A stretch of 64,000 nt of DNA from Sthenelais limicola (Eukaryota > Annelida > Polychaeta > Phyllodocida > Sigalionidae): contig OW804094.1 in assembly GCA_942159475.1 (NCBI GenBank), positions 129,938,755 through 130,002,754 of the forward strand, read 5' to 3'. Below, piece after piece: positions 35,092 to 47,419 of this stretch. The notes beneath the pieces were generated by a model. It was not told the DNA's origin and ran no database searches. It worked only from the letters and a program-made list of their open reading frames with translations. The first letter of the stretch is position 1, and the number at the start of each line of letters is the position of its first letter. Position numbers and translations under genes: made by a program.

Positions 35092-37841
35092 GTGAGCGAT
35101 TCGCTACAGGCGAACATGATAAATGGTCTCAGGCGACAACGCCAATGCTGAAAATGTCAGTCCTTCACATCCTCAAAACTTAATCACTACAAGAAGTGAC
35201 CACCGAAACCTGATTCCCCCGCTCCTCCCTCCGGGAACCCTTTGATTGTTTTTTCTTTCCCTTTCTTTCCTCGCTGACGGTCTGTTGTTCGATTGTTTGC
35301 CAACTTTTTTCTTGGGTCATTTTATTGTTTTATTTTTGGGACGCTGGTAATTAATTGGACACCCCACACCCCCTGGAAAAAAAGTAGTGTCAGGAATATT
35401 AAATTTCCAGAGGCACCCATGGCTGGCCAGATAAGGTCCGCCTAATGTCGGGTTGAGTGATCGATGTTGTTTTTCCAGCAGACCTCTGATATTACTTGCT
35501 AGTCCAATACTAATGTCCAAGGTTGATTAAATCATTGATCCTTTGATCGTATCCCGGGTGCTGCCACTAATAATCGGTGGTATGAAGTGGGGCCTTTATC
35601 AATCAATAATCAGATTTTTTATTCAAGTCAATATGGATAAGATAGTGATTCAATCATGAAGTGGCAGCATATGAAAATAGACATGCTCAATTTATCATCA
35701 CCTCCAACTGCCATGGTGCCCAACTGATATAGATAATTCTTGATACCTGGGGTCGGGTGGGGAAACGAATCGGAAGAACGGTCGGTCGGTCTAAAGCGCT
35801 TGCTTTGGGTCCAGAGGCATGAGAACGTTATGGGTTCGAATCCTGGTTTGACTAGCCCCCGTAAAAATTCAATACATTGTCAGACCTTAGCTGCAGGTCA
35901 ATTGGTGGCACACGGATAGTTTTGAAAATGTGAAGTGACTTGCTTAATTTTCTTTTTTTTTTAAAGTTCTATCGTATGTTTAGTCCGAATATATGACATC
36001 AGCTTGTCAAAACTTTGCTAGCCGTTAAAAGAAATCTATCAGTTTTGTGAATCAATCGAAATATACTTTTCTTTATGATGTACAGCGTGAGACAAATGGA
36101 CTATTTTGACCCTATCCATTCCCAAAACTTGTCCGATTACTTAATAAAGTATCGACTTTAAATTGTGTAATTCATAAGACTTAATACTTTGAGATAGAGT
36201 GTGCAAAATAAGCCAACATGCTACCCCATCTCGACTCTGTATAATTCTGCTCAGAATAAGTAACAGTCACGAACAGATCCCCTTAGATACTGCATTTAAT
36301 TACAATCAAGTGACGTCTCCCATTTCATGTGTCGTCTACTTTATGAAATATAGTAAATATTATATACCGTGCATATGTAAAAAAAAATATCCTTGTAAAT
36401 CTTCTATATGGCCGTCATAATAATAGTCCCTGCTCAGATAGATATATGAATCGCATGCAACAAAATGGTAGGAGGGGGTGTTGCTCTCGGGCCAAACTAC
36501 ATTTACATTGATTTCTCTACGGACGTTTTCGCGCCATAAAAGCGGCTCCCCAACCGGAATGACGGCTTCCTTTGAAGCGCAAACGACCACTTATTCATTA
36601 CGGCCATTGAGAAAGCTCCCCATCGCTTTTTGCGAAATTACCGATAATTCCTCACTCCATTTATTACCCATGACCCTTCTTGTTGATCTCTCCCACCAGA
36701 ATTATAGAGGATCAGACAAACGCGTGTCTGTAAACCCTACAAATGTGCCAGCCCATGTCACGACGTCGGTGACCTTTGACCTGCCCACTGCTGACCCGGG
36801 CCTGGCTACCTGGGTCGTGCTGGACGCTGGACGACGCCCAGGAGCCGACGTGTGTGGGTCGGTGTACTCTAAGGTATTCCCAGAATGGACTATTCTAATA
36901 TATGGGACAGACAAGCCAGACCGTAACAGGTACATTGATGTTCTATTCTTCATTTAGATTTAAATTGCTTTATTCAGCTGATTAATATGATTATACTTTT
37001 CGTTGGAAGGGCTCCATAGGTATCGGATTTAGCCTTATTTCCCGTGATAATTTTCACTGTCTCTTGAGTTATTCCAAAATGTCATGTATAAGAAAAAATA
37101 TAGGAAGTTTTCTAAAATGAATTGATTACTTTTACGAATAATTTACTGAATGTTAAAGCATTGAAATATATTTTGGTATCTTGAGTTTTGATAATAGAAC
37201 TAGCTTAAATGTCATACCGCAGTTACAATTGCACAAATACATTGGAGTCCACTTTGATGGGAAGCAATTACTTTGCTTATCAATAAACTCTATTGGTTTC
37301 AAACAATATCTGACAGTAAATTAAACATTATTAATAGGGGATTTGCATGTCTCAATGCGCATGACTATCACTGTGAATGCTGGGATGGATTCAGTTATAT
37401 ATGTGTCAGGCATAACCATATTTAGCAACATTTTAATCGGCAAATGCAAAGGATCTTTTCACCAATATCGTAGCTTGTGTAAAATGATTTCTAAAGACCA
37501 AATGGATTTTAATGATAACAATCCTGCTCACGGAGTATGACCTGAGTCATAACTCTACTCCGCTAAAGATACCCTGTCTGTCCCATCCCACCCCCTCCCA
37601 CTCCTTACCCCACCCTTTCTATCCCATTTCATCACTCATATTCTCTTCTTCTATCACCTTCTTTTATTCATAGAATGAAATATTTCAGACTGTTATATGA
37701 CCTCACTCACATTTATTGATATTAAAATGTAAGATTTGAGAATTCAGGGTGTGAAGGAAGACCGGGTCTGACCCGAGTCACATTAAGTATGGCCGAAGCC
37801 AGCATATCAACCTGAATAAAATTTGTCCCCCCCCCCCCTCC

Positions 37842-37872
<31 letters not shown>

Positions 37873-38593
37873 AAAAAAAATGCTTGATGGGGAAGAGAAG
37901 TCTTGTTGTATGGAAACATGTAAAACACATTGCTATTTACATGAGATAACTGCTGAGACCCAATGCCGAACTTAACATGATTTCTATAGCTTTTACATGG
38001 ACATATACAACTCCCATAATTCCATGCGAATCGAGATTGAAGATGGCGGACATGCAAATCCCTGATTAGACCTAACTTATATAAAATAATATTATGATGA
38101 CATTGTACAAAATCGGCTAATTGTGCATTATGCATGATGCATTTAGGGTTTTCTTGGTGAGTGATATTTCTACAATTGAATGAAAGAGAAATCAATTGAA
38201 TTGCAGGTCTGTTATTTCAGATTAAGCATAACAGATCCCCTGCGTGACAAATAAACACATGTTGGACAAACATCTTTCATTGAAACACTTTTTATGTTAC
38301 GCGGTGATGAATTGCTTGTCTGAGATGCTTTCATTGAAAGAGACAAGTACTCTTTTTGAATTACCGAATCTATTATTTCGCTTCGAAAGAAAAAACTATT
38401 TCTGACTGTCCCGTGCTTGTCATTTATTATGGGTCTTTGTGTCCCCCTCCCACTCGCACTCTGACCTTAGCGACGCGATGGCCGGTCATTTGCCCATTCC
38501 ATTAAATCACTGAATCATTCTTTATCCAAACCATTGCTTCCTTCTCGCTGTCTCTGCCTCTCCCTCTGTTTCTCTCTCTCTCTCCCCCTTTTG

Positions 38594-38628
<35 letters not shown>

Positions 38629-41600
38629 CGCTTTTATTTTCTACATCTGTTCTTGTCATTGTTATCAATGCAACATTGATCAGTCAATAAAACCTCTTCG
38701 TATTCGCGAGTGTGACACGAAATGACCCAAAAAGAATCCATTCTTGGAAATTTCAATTGCCCGATCTCTTCAGCTTCCTTCATTTCCATGCACAATCCTA
38801 GGATTATCGCCTTTGCTCCTGTAGATTCAATTTCTTTCGCTATTTCTCTCCCATCGCCCCACTTTTCCACATTTCTGGTACTGGTCTTCTTTCGAACTAT
38901 AGTCTCTTCCATTTTCCTAATTTGTGAGACGGATTAAGTCCCATTACGTCAAGCTTGATGGATTGTTTTCCGGGGAATTGTCCTGTGTGATATTGATATG
39001 AAACAAAACCTAACACTCTTGCACACATGGCTGCAATTGCGTTTGACACTCGGATAGCACCATTGGTTCCTTCTGAAATCTAGACCTTAATTAAAGTTTT
39101 GACGAGGCCGGATCGTTTCAGACACTGTCTAAAACATCAAATCCTTAGTATTCTTTAAAGTAAAACCTCGGTATTCAATCAGACACTCTTGGAGTGATCT
39201 GCTTCTATTAAAAGGAACCAATAAATTAATATTTTGACAACTTTCTCGAGCCGATCGATCAAACTGGATTCCCCAAATGAAGAAAGGGCCAATTCACCCG
39301 AGCGAAACGTACACTGGGCGCTTTGGGATTCCATGTGATGAGAAAATGAAATTCAGGGAACCTTGAGTCTTAATGACTTGTGTTGGGTTGCTGATGCAAG
39401 GCCCCAAGGACAGCCAACAAAGTCCTGAAGCAATCATATAGCCTAATCAAAGGCCGCTCCCTGTCCTGTCTCCTGTATATCTAAGAACTCGGAGGGACCC
39501 ACGTGGTACTCGTGCTGGGCTCTGATTAAAAGGTCTTTTTGCCCCTCTGTCATCTTCTCCTGGTGGCAAACGTTTTAATCATGGAAATAATTTCCTACCT
39601 CACTGATCCGACAAACACAGAAGAGCCAATGCCATGACTGGTATTGGAAGTCAGTAAGAGAGAATCAGAGATAGAAAGAGGAGGAGGGAGAGAGTGACAG
39701 TAAGAGGGAAGAGGTAGACAGATATGGAAACTCCTAGAGACAGGGAACATGAGAAAAAAGAGAAGGGAGGGAGTAATGTCCTCCAGGAAAAAGGGTATTC
39801 CTGTTAGAGCACTTCTGATTAGGAAGGATGCGCCCGAAGTGCAGGTGTATAAACTCGTTGGCTTGTTCTTGGGGGGAGGGGGTGGGAAAAGGTTGTCCTC
39901 GGGGGCTAGAAGCATGAAAAACAGCCTTCGGTTGGCCTTTGGTCCTTCTTCTGAGTGGTCTGAAACTACACATAGGGATCGTCGTTCCCATTCTACTTTC
40001 GGCACTTTAGCATGCATCTAGCACTTGATGATAGATCTAGTGGAAAGCTTTGCTTCAAGGGGCAGTTCAATTTTATATCCCTCTTCATCGGTCAATCACC
40101 TCGCCTTAATTATTTCTTGAAAATGTGATTGATTTCATGTACTTGATGAGCAAATGCCTCACCGGCCAGCGGGCCAAAGTAGCGAAATTTGCACTGAACG
40201 ATTCGCCATTAAATCATCAATGCCTTTGCCTTCACTTATTCATGTACGCCTTTGTGCGAGTGCTAGCCATGTGTAAAAGATGAGATAATGTCAGCAACTG
40301 GAGCGCCAAGCGAGTGATGAAGGCTGGGCCCATGCATTGATTATTGCCGGCTACATATTGTATCAAGAGCAGTGATTTATTTGTATAAAGATGAGCAGCC
40401 AGCCTGGCGAATTATTCATGTTCCAATATTCACTCATAACTCCTTTCGTGGGCCTTCTCTATTGATATATTCATGCTATGTATATTGTTATAACTATAAA
40501 GTTCCCGGTCAATTACTGACCTACACATAATACTAGAGCCTCGCCTACCTCCCGGACGGTAATTGGGCGTCAGACTTGCTACTTTTGCTCCAGAAATAAG
40601 CTTGGTGCTGTCTTATAAATGGATGAGGATGGATGGTGGTGAGCGAGACAGGCAAAAAGAGAGGGAGGAGATTCATGCCTTGTTTGACCCGGCTCTAGGC
40701 CCAACCTTTACACACCTGAGTCGGGTCTGGGATTATTGTCTGTTGACGAGGCTCTTTAAGATTCTCCTCTCCTCTCTCTTACTCATCCCTCTTCCCCATT
40801 GACACACCCAAAAGAATCTCACCCACCCCCGTCTCTCTTCCTCCTCCTCCTCACTCCCTCCCCCCTCCCCAGGATCAACACACTAACCTGCCAAGCCAAG
40901 CAACAACCACTACACAGACGAACACCCAAGATTCAGCGTTCCTCAATTGATCAGCTGTTGCGCTTGCATGAGTCACATCGATTACCTATAAAAATAAGCC
41001 TTCTAATGGAGAGCTCCCAAAGTTGCCATGCTTGATCTCTCTCTCTCTCTCTCTCCCACTCTCTCTCTCTCTCTCTCTCTCCCACTCTCTCTCTCCCACT
41101 CTCTCTCTCTTTGTAAGATATACATGTATAGCTCTTTATGTCTATGCATGTATGTATGGATATATATATATATGTATCTTTGCATACCCAATAAGCGTCC
41201 ATAAATATTTGCCCTTAGTTGCCCCCAACACATTGGTACACATTTATGTAAATCAATCTCATCGTTATCTACCCATGTAATGTACGTTTCCCCAATTTGA
41301 TAATCTAGAACTAGTGCCAGATTTGTTGTTGCGCCTCTCCGGCCTATGCCAAGGGGACAGTTCGACCCAAACTAAATCCACCCGGAGTTCCACGTATTTC
41401 CATACTGGGCAACGATTACCCATCTTGTCGAGATTTCTTTCTGGCTTTGAACCTGATTACTAGGCGTCCATTTCTCCCTAGGGAGGATCCGGACAGATGA
41501 TAGATCTAGCCTAAGAAAAATCCATAGCATTGGTCCATTTATCATGGGTTTGTATCTCGCACGGTCTAAGTATAGGGTCGCCTTACAATCGCCCTCCTTT

Positions 41601-41845
41601 ATCAGATATAACGAATCCTTTTGCTCCGTCTACATCTCAGATCCAAGCATTCTATTACCAAGTATAGTTCCCTCTTTAAGTCCCTGGGGTAGCAAGATTT
41701 GAATGGAGGATTCCCCATCCCTCTTCAGACAACCCCTTTCTCCCGCCCCTTCCATCCAGAAATAGTCCATTCCGGGAGTCCATTCCTCCTGATTTTCTCT
41801 CACACCCTCAAACATGCCCCCCTCCCTTTTTTCTCTCTCTCTCTA

Positions 41846-41876
<31 letters not shown>

Positions 41877-44800
41877 ATCTCTCTCGCTGTCCGTACCTAG
41901 CAGATTTTGAGAGTCTAGACGAGCCGATGCACTAAGCCAATCTGACAGACCGTTTCACCAATATTTGTGGCACAATTTCAAGAAGCGTTAAGCCCTCGCT
42001 TGGGTTCATCTCCTTTGGGTGTTAAGCTAAGAGAGGGAGAGGGAGGGAGGGTGGAGGAGAGGGAGAGAAATGCACATCTGTGAAACGTGCCCCCCTTCGT
42101 CGTTTAGCGACGGTAAAGATTGCTCCATTCGCACCAAGTGGGCCGTGTCCTGCATCGATCGCCTGTCTCCGGGATACAAGCAGCACACAACCAAGTTTGA
42201 AATTGTAAAACCCCCGAGGACAGAAACGCAGGCTGTAAGAACAACCCCAGCACCAGATTGGGAGTAGACCCCGGCGTACTTGATATAGGGAGAACTAATT
42301 TCACACCCCACTTGTTCCTCCACCGCCTTCCCGACACTCCACTTTTATTATTTGGCACCAGACATATTAATACATACTTTCACTTTCAAAAAAGCATGAT
42401 AACCCTTACTTACTTCTTTTCAATGCATCCTGCTGCTTAATTTAATCTGTATCTTTGGTGTGCCCACATTGGCTTTACCTTTTCTGTGTCAGTCTGAAAC
42501 CGCCTTTTAACCATTTCATTGGAGCTCCTATACTGCAAAACCTACGTCACCATCCACACGAAGACCCTCATTAGCCATCTTGACGTGAAACACATATATA
42601 AATATAAGCTTCGCACATTTGTTCATATTCCCAGCCTTGACAGAGCCTTTAAAGCCTAGCCGGGACAATTAATCTTGTTGACAGCCAGGCGTATTGTTTT
42701 ACAGTCAACATACCGCCTATGTGAGATAGTAAATGGGCAGGAAATCTTTGATACTTACAAATTGGGCATGCCACAAAAGCAGCCACAGGAGAACGTCAGT
42801 TACTTTCACAAATGTCCTCATCTGTATCCGTTTCAAATTTATCTACACAATGACCAATTTACATACGGAAGCTGAGACGATTAATTGAAAAGCTTAAGAC
42901 GGGTATATAGCTGGTTAGAAAATCTCCCGTTTGTCTTTATTTGCGATCATATGGCGAACGCTCGCTCTTAATATAATATATAGTATATCTGGCGACTCGA
43001 CTGCAATCACTTAAATCAGGTACAAATGGTTTGGTCTCTCTCTCTATATATATAGAATCTTTGGTACACCTGGCAGGTCAATATGACCTACTTTGCGAGA
43101 GTAGTTGTTTTCGGCTCACTTATCAATCGACTGAGTAATGCGCGCGTGTGTTACAGAATGTTTTTCTTCTCTTTACAGTGTCTCGCGATGTCGGTACCTT
43201 CCAGCTGGCGACTCTCAGGAGACCCCTGACCCACAGGTCCCCGCCTCTAGACTTCCTGTCAAACAGAGGGCGTTCTTGTTCGCTGTCAAGGTCAGTGAAT
43301 CTCGAAAACCCATTGCAAATGTCGTCTGCTACCGGCAAACTCCCAGACAATGTCTCGCTTATACCCTTATCGTCCGCAAAAAATCCAATTGTTAGAATAT
43401 AGACACCCATCTGATTATCGGGCCCAATGTGGGGTGGGCTATATTGGCTTTTCCAATAGTGGTTCCATTACAGAGATTGGAAGAGGGAAGTGGTGCTTTG
43501 TACACATACGATATAATTGGTCCCATCCAGTATTCTCCGCAAAAGATTTAATTACATTCGCGAGTGGGTGAACTTTCTATAGCAGTAGCCAGAGCATTGT
43601 TTTGAGTTAATCCCGTATTTAATCTTGTTGAAATATCTTATGTGCATGCGTGTATTGATGTAAGCAGAATCGTATTGCCCTTAGCTCAGACAAGCTTCCA
43701 ATTAAATAAAACACTGAATCAATTTTGTTTCATCTGCACGGAAGGCTTTATTCAATCGTTCTATGAAGGAGGGATATGGTATTATACACCCGGGAAGATT
43801 AGATTTGATGCTATCCTTATGTACAGCTTATAATTGCTTTGATTAATCTAAAGTACTGGTACCACCGTAATTACTGTACTCTGTACTGTGTCATATGGCC
43901 CACAACCTGACTAGGAGTTTATGCGAACATTCCACACAGACAACTTTTATAACATCAATACAAGTTGTTGGTTATCAAATTCAAGCTTCCCTCAATTTAG
44001 CTGATTAACTTTGTTGTAATATTCAATAAGTGTTTTCTCCTCCGATGAAAATTAAGTTTGGACATAGTCAGTCCAACTTCATTAAATTAGCAAGTCGGCA
44101 CAGGGAAGGCCACACCGCCTGAGAGACTGAGAGAGAGAGAGGAAGAGTGAGAGGCATGGGAAAAATGACACTAGTTTTTTCATAGGAGGGTCCATTCTAT
44201 CTTCTTGATGGCTCGAATATTGATTCAATTGTCAAGCCCATTCCAACTTAGGAGATTGAGGGGCTGGGTGTTCAGTGCGAGGTGAAGGTGGGCCCTTATG
44301 AATAGATAGTCGCCCGTGCCAATGCCTCTATTCCATATACTACTATCAGGAGCATATGGCCCTGGCCCGAAACCTGGATTCCGCGGATACATTTCTGATA
44401 AATCTCTGTGGGAACGAACGCTGGGATGCTGCGGGAGGGAACAACACCAGGGAAAGGTCACCTTTAAACTTATGTGTGCCGTCGGTGCTATCGATGCTTT
44501 CGTTAGGGGAAATGGGATTGGCATAAAGGATAGCATGCCCTCAAGGTATCTCACAAGAACGCAGCATCCCACATTAAGTTTCAACCATTCCAGAACGCTT
44601 TTTGTATCAGCCTCGCCACTTCAACGATTCATGTTGACTGGTAATTTAATTTCGTGATTTCTTGGAGGCACTTCTCTTATATAGACCTTCCTTCTCTTTC
44701 CCCCCAGAAGCAATTAATACCGCCTGGCGTCATTTTACGCCAGCGCAAAATAATGTAATGGGATGGGTGTGTGGGGAACATGATGTAAAACACAGAAGAC

Positions 44801-47085
44801 AAGTCCATCATCCTACATCTTCCTAATTTCTGCCACCTTTAATCATTCCCTTTAATTAATGCATAGCCTTTGTTGATCGATCACACTGTCATAAAAAAAG
44901 TTAAATGACATTGTCACGTACTGATGGCGAGTTTTCGTGTCATCGGTGATTAATGGTTGAACCTCCCCTATACCTAACCGATGACTTATACCATGCGAGT
45001 AAAACCAATCATTGCTACATATTTCAGAACGGAGCCCAGGCGATCTTTGTCCCCGAGGGAGGCAGGTCCTTGGCCGGTAGGGAGGCTAGACCTCGGGTGT
45101 TCACCTCCTCCAGCCACCATGGCCTTATCCACCACTCCAGTACAGGCACCTTTGATGGCATCCATCACTTCGGCTGTCATCAGACCCGGCACACGCATGG
45201 TGATGGAGGGCATAATGTGCACGAGTCCTCCATGCCCCCAAGGGACGATGCTGATGGTGGCGGTGGTGGTAGCCATACAGCTACCTATAGATTATGCCAG
45301 CACCTGGAGCCGCCAGCTCTCCAGGTAGTTGCCTGGCTACCTGTACAGCCTTTTGACATTCACCAGGAGGGAACCAACCGCTCCTCCAGCATGGACCCAT
45401 GCGACAAGCGGGCCCCTCCTGTAACCCTGCATAACAAAACCCTCGCCGACATACACCTGAAAGAGGGCCTTTATTCCAGAAGTGTTTTCTGGGCTCTTGG
45501 CTTTTTGATGGATGATGATGATGATGATTATAGTGCTAAGAGTGGTAACATGAAGGGCCAGCACATACACAGTAACTCTTTGGGTAGAGGGATGAGAGCC
45601 ATTGCTCTAGGGTATGCCTTACAGAGACTGCTAGAGATCTCAGGTCAATACGTCCAGGTGAGATATTCTGGGATTGCAATTGGCGGAGCGCTGCTGGCCG
45701 CAACGGGCCAGAAAGAGCGAGGGGATGAGCAGTCATTGCGGGGCGATCATTTGGCCACGGTTAGACAGGCGGTCGCGCAATGGGCGTGTAGCAAACAAGA
45801 CTTGATGGCATGCGTGCGTGACCTCCTCCAGCACCTGGGGGGCCTAAAGCTTCTGGAGCGCCATCACATGGCAGCTGTCCGCTCCTGGATGGATGCCCTG
45901 GAGGAGGCACAGGGGCAGGAGGCGGTGGGGGCGGGCAGGGGAGAGCCACACCTGACAGGCCAAAGTCAAGCCACCCTTGGCACATGCAAACAAGAGAGGG
46001 TGCTCTATCACCCGCTCTACCCCCGGGCCAATAATATGCCATGGAAGAGATATTGGACGCAGCCACGTCTATCTCTACGGCATGAGCAACTCATCAGGAA
46101 AACAGTCAGCGACACCTGCTCGGGCTTCAGTATCAAGGCACATCCACTTAATCCTGTCAACTTCACCCACAGCTGGGTTCAACTAGATAACCTTGTACTC
46201 GTTGTGGTCTTCAACAATCCCCTTTACAATGTCATTCCCTATATAGAAGCCCTCTACAGACCCTTCTTCCCATACATTGTTTATTGCGGACCGGGCGTCC
46301 CTGATATCAAAAGCTTCCCCATCCTCAAGGACTACCAAATCACATTTGTGTCCTATGGCGGCACACCCAAAGGACATTTTCCTGGATCCTTCAATTATGA
46401 ATGCGTTGCCATGGTGAGTCGCATGCACTTCGTGACGGCAGGTTATTACGTCGTGTCAGACGACATGTTTGTGTCTGTGTCACGTGTAAGCGAGTTCCCG
46501 CTCCACCGGCACTGGTTCATCCCCAAGCAGGAAGTGCGCATAGGCGAAGTGCGCAAGTTGAGGGAGTGCCGCTTGGGAATGTGCGACTTTCACACTACCT
46601 GGAGGTGGTGGGAAGATTACCAGAAACAAATACTGTCAGTGCTGTCACATCTAAAGAACAATCATCGCCACTCAAGACTCTTATACAAATGTCACCGCCA
46701 ACTCGTCTCTGTCACCGGTGGCCAAGGGAGAGCCCTCGGCGCTTATTCTGATACCTTCTTCATCCCTGAGGACTACGCTTCAGAGTTCGCTGAGTTGACA
46801 GATATCTTCCTTCGTTACCAGGTGTTCCTAGAAGTGGCTGTGCCCACTATGCTCCACTGTCTACAACTGCCAGATCAAATCGTGGCAATGAAAGGAATCC
46901 CAGGCTTCGATCTTGGCCGCGACCGACCTCATGAACACTTCAACAAAAAAGAATTCATTGGTCGGACATTTTTGCATCCCACCAAATGGAGTGGACTTAT
47001 CAGTAAGAATAGGGCATTAGTCGAGTTGTATTGCGCAAAGCTCTTGCCCCACACGCATGATCCATACGGGAGATTGAACGACTAG
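34917..47085 (+). CDS. STELLO/DUF288-family Golgi glycosyltransferase-like protein, at least 4 exons
   Basis: Exons: 34917-35091 (or to 35018), 36700-36929, 43179-43290 and 45028-47085. Exon 1 encodes a Trp/Arg-rich cytosolic start and a hydrophobic signal anchor (PVAVVLATCISLLLLAS), so a type II Golgi membrane protein is predicted. Exon 2 carries TWVVLDAGRRPG...PEWTILIYGTDKPDRN. Exon 3 ends RAFLFAVK and joins in phase to NGAQAIFV, the family's GYLFAIxxGA block. The last exon has the PPVTL...FWALGFL...RGMRAIALGYALQRLLEISGQYV block, then VVVFNNPLYNVIPYIEALYRPFFPYIVYCGP, SDDMF and YSDTFFIPEDY...LRYQVFLEVAVPTM, all matching the DUF288 order. In plants, STELLO proteins support cellulose synthase assembly; the animal role is unknown. 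The exon 1 to exon 2 phase does not fit the best donor (35091), so a small exon may be missing. Confidence 0.85.
35785..35880 (+). mobile_element. tRNA-like SINE fragment
   Basis: GGTTCGAATCC at 35833-35843 is a consensus Pol III B box. GGTCGGT near 35788 can pair, with wobbles, with TTTGACT about 60-70 nt downstream, as in a tRNA acceptor stem, and AAAGC/GCTTT can form a D-like stem. No clear SINE body or tail was recognised. Confidence 0.5.
36700..36929 (+). CDS. STELLO-like gene, N-terminal domain exon
   Basis: Acceptor tctcccaccag, donor AACAG|GTACAT, phase 0 in and 2 out. It encodes 76 residues including TWVVLDAGRRPGADVCGSVY and FPEWTILIYGTDKPDRN. This corresponds to the start of the DUF288 fold, where a Trp-Val-Val strand precedes PGWxxxVVGDxKTP in plant relatives. 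Confidence 0.82.
37334..38066. mobile_element. 733-bp non-autonomous DNA transposon with TA flanks
   Basis: The left end ATAGGGGATTTGCATGTC (37334-37351) matches the reverse complement of 38049-38066 at 16 of 18 positions, and both ends are flanked by TA (37332-37333 and 38067-38068), consistent with a TA target-site duplication. The ends match those of the 213-bp element at 20670. Its interior has no transposase frame and holds a C12-T-C23-A18 tract (37827-37880). It sits in the intron between STELLO-like exons 36929 and 43179. Confidence 0.75.
37827..37880. repeat. C12-T-C23-A18 homopolymer block
   Basis: Two C runs separated by one T, joined directly to a run of 18 A. It lies within the 733-bp TIR element. 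Confidence 0.95.
38560..38625. repeat. (CT)n microsatellite
   Basis: TCTCTCTC runs interrupted by CCCCTTTTG, in an intron of the STELLO-like gene. Confidence 0.9.
41034..41114. repeat. (CT)n microsatellite
   Basis: CT dinucleotide runs with CCCACT interruptions, followed by a short TATATA patch near 41160. Intronic. Confidence 0.9.
41836..41888. repeat. (CT)n microsatellite
   Basis: CT runs with occasional CTAT and CTTT interruptions. Intronic. Confidence 0.9.
43179..43290 (+). CDS. STELLO-like gene, short third exon
   Basis: Acceptor ttctctttacag, donor TCAAG|GTCAGT. It encodes RCRYLPAGDSQ...VKQRAFLFAVK. The phase fits both neighbours (2 in, 0 out), and RAFLFAVK plus the next exon's NGAQAIFV rebuilds a recognisable family block. 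Confidence 0.82.
45028..47085 (+). CDS. STELLO-like gene, 2-kb terminal exon
   Basis: Acceptor atatttcag; 685 codons plus TAG. The first 120 residues contain His/Gly-rich low-complexity sequence (GGHNVHES, a Gly run), and a run of Asp residues near 45507-45530 interrupts the next conserved block. The acidic pair in VSDDMFVS (codons 46459-46464) is the best candidate for a metal or donor-binding DxD-type site, by analogy with GT-A folds. The frame remains open upstream to 44953, but the splice junction explains the start better than an ATG there. Confidence 0.88.
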   Translation, partial: NGAQAIFVPEGGRSLAGREARPRVFTSSSHHGLIHHSSTGTFDGIHHFGCHQTRHTHGDGGHNVHESSMPPRDDADGGGGGSHTATYRLCQHLEPPALQVVAWLPVQPFDIHQEGTNRSSSMDPCDKRAPPVTLHNKTLADIHLKEGLYSRSVFWALGFLMDDDDDDYSAKSGNMKGQHIHSNSLGRGMRAIALGYALQRLLEISGQYVQVRYSGIAIGGALLAATGQKERGDEQSLRGDHLATVRQAVAQWACSKQDLMACVRDLLQHLGGLKLLERHHMAAVRSWMDALEEAQGQEAVGAGRGEPHLTGQSQATLGTCKQERVLYHPLYPRANNMPWKRYWTQPRLSLRHEQLIRKTVSDTCSGFSIKAHPLNPVNFTHSWVQLDNLVLVVVFNNPLYNVIPYIEALYRPFFPYIVYCGPGVPDIKSFPILKDYQITFVSYGGTPKGHFPGSFNYECVAMVSRMHFVTAGYYVVSDDMFVSVSRVSEFPLHRHWFIPKQEVRIGEVRKLRECRLGMCDFHTTWRWWEDYQKQILSVLSHLKNNHRHSRLLYKCHRQLVSVTGGQGRALGAYSDTFFIPEDYASEFAELTDIFLRYQVFLEVAVPTMLHCLQLPDQIVAMKGIPGFDLGRDRPHEHFNKKEFIGRTFLHPTKWSGLISKNRALVELYCAKLLPHTHDPYGRLND

Positions 47086-47419
47086 AAGATAAAGGGATAT
47101 TTTTAGACATTAGTGTCTGCGAGCCATGTTCGCCTATGTAAACATGTCTTCCATTCAATCACAACTCCCCGCTCACTATGGCTATAAAAATGTGATGTTT
47201 AACATTCCAAAACGGTGCTCTATCTTAAACTAGAATGAAATGGCTCTGACCCGAAGCACACTAAATCTCATGTATTGATTTTTCTTGAATACTGCTCATG
47301 ATAAAAAATATAATTAATGAATGCATCGGTGTTAGTAAATAACTTTTTGTCGGCACATCAAAAATGCTGTTTTGATTTAATGCTCTAGGGAAGCGAAAGC
47401 ATTGCGTAGATAGTCCGTG

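Larger units (their letters stand above)
36930..43178 (+). other. Large intron of the STELLO-like gene
   Basis: 6.2 kb. Apart from the TIR element and CT microsatellites listed separately, I see a (GA)n patch near 42029-42068 and no supported exon. Confidence 0.6.

Noticed and set aside
44981..45328. Overlapping 115-codon + strand frame
   Set aside because: Alternative frame of the STELLO-like terminal exon; the other frame carries the conserved blocks.
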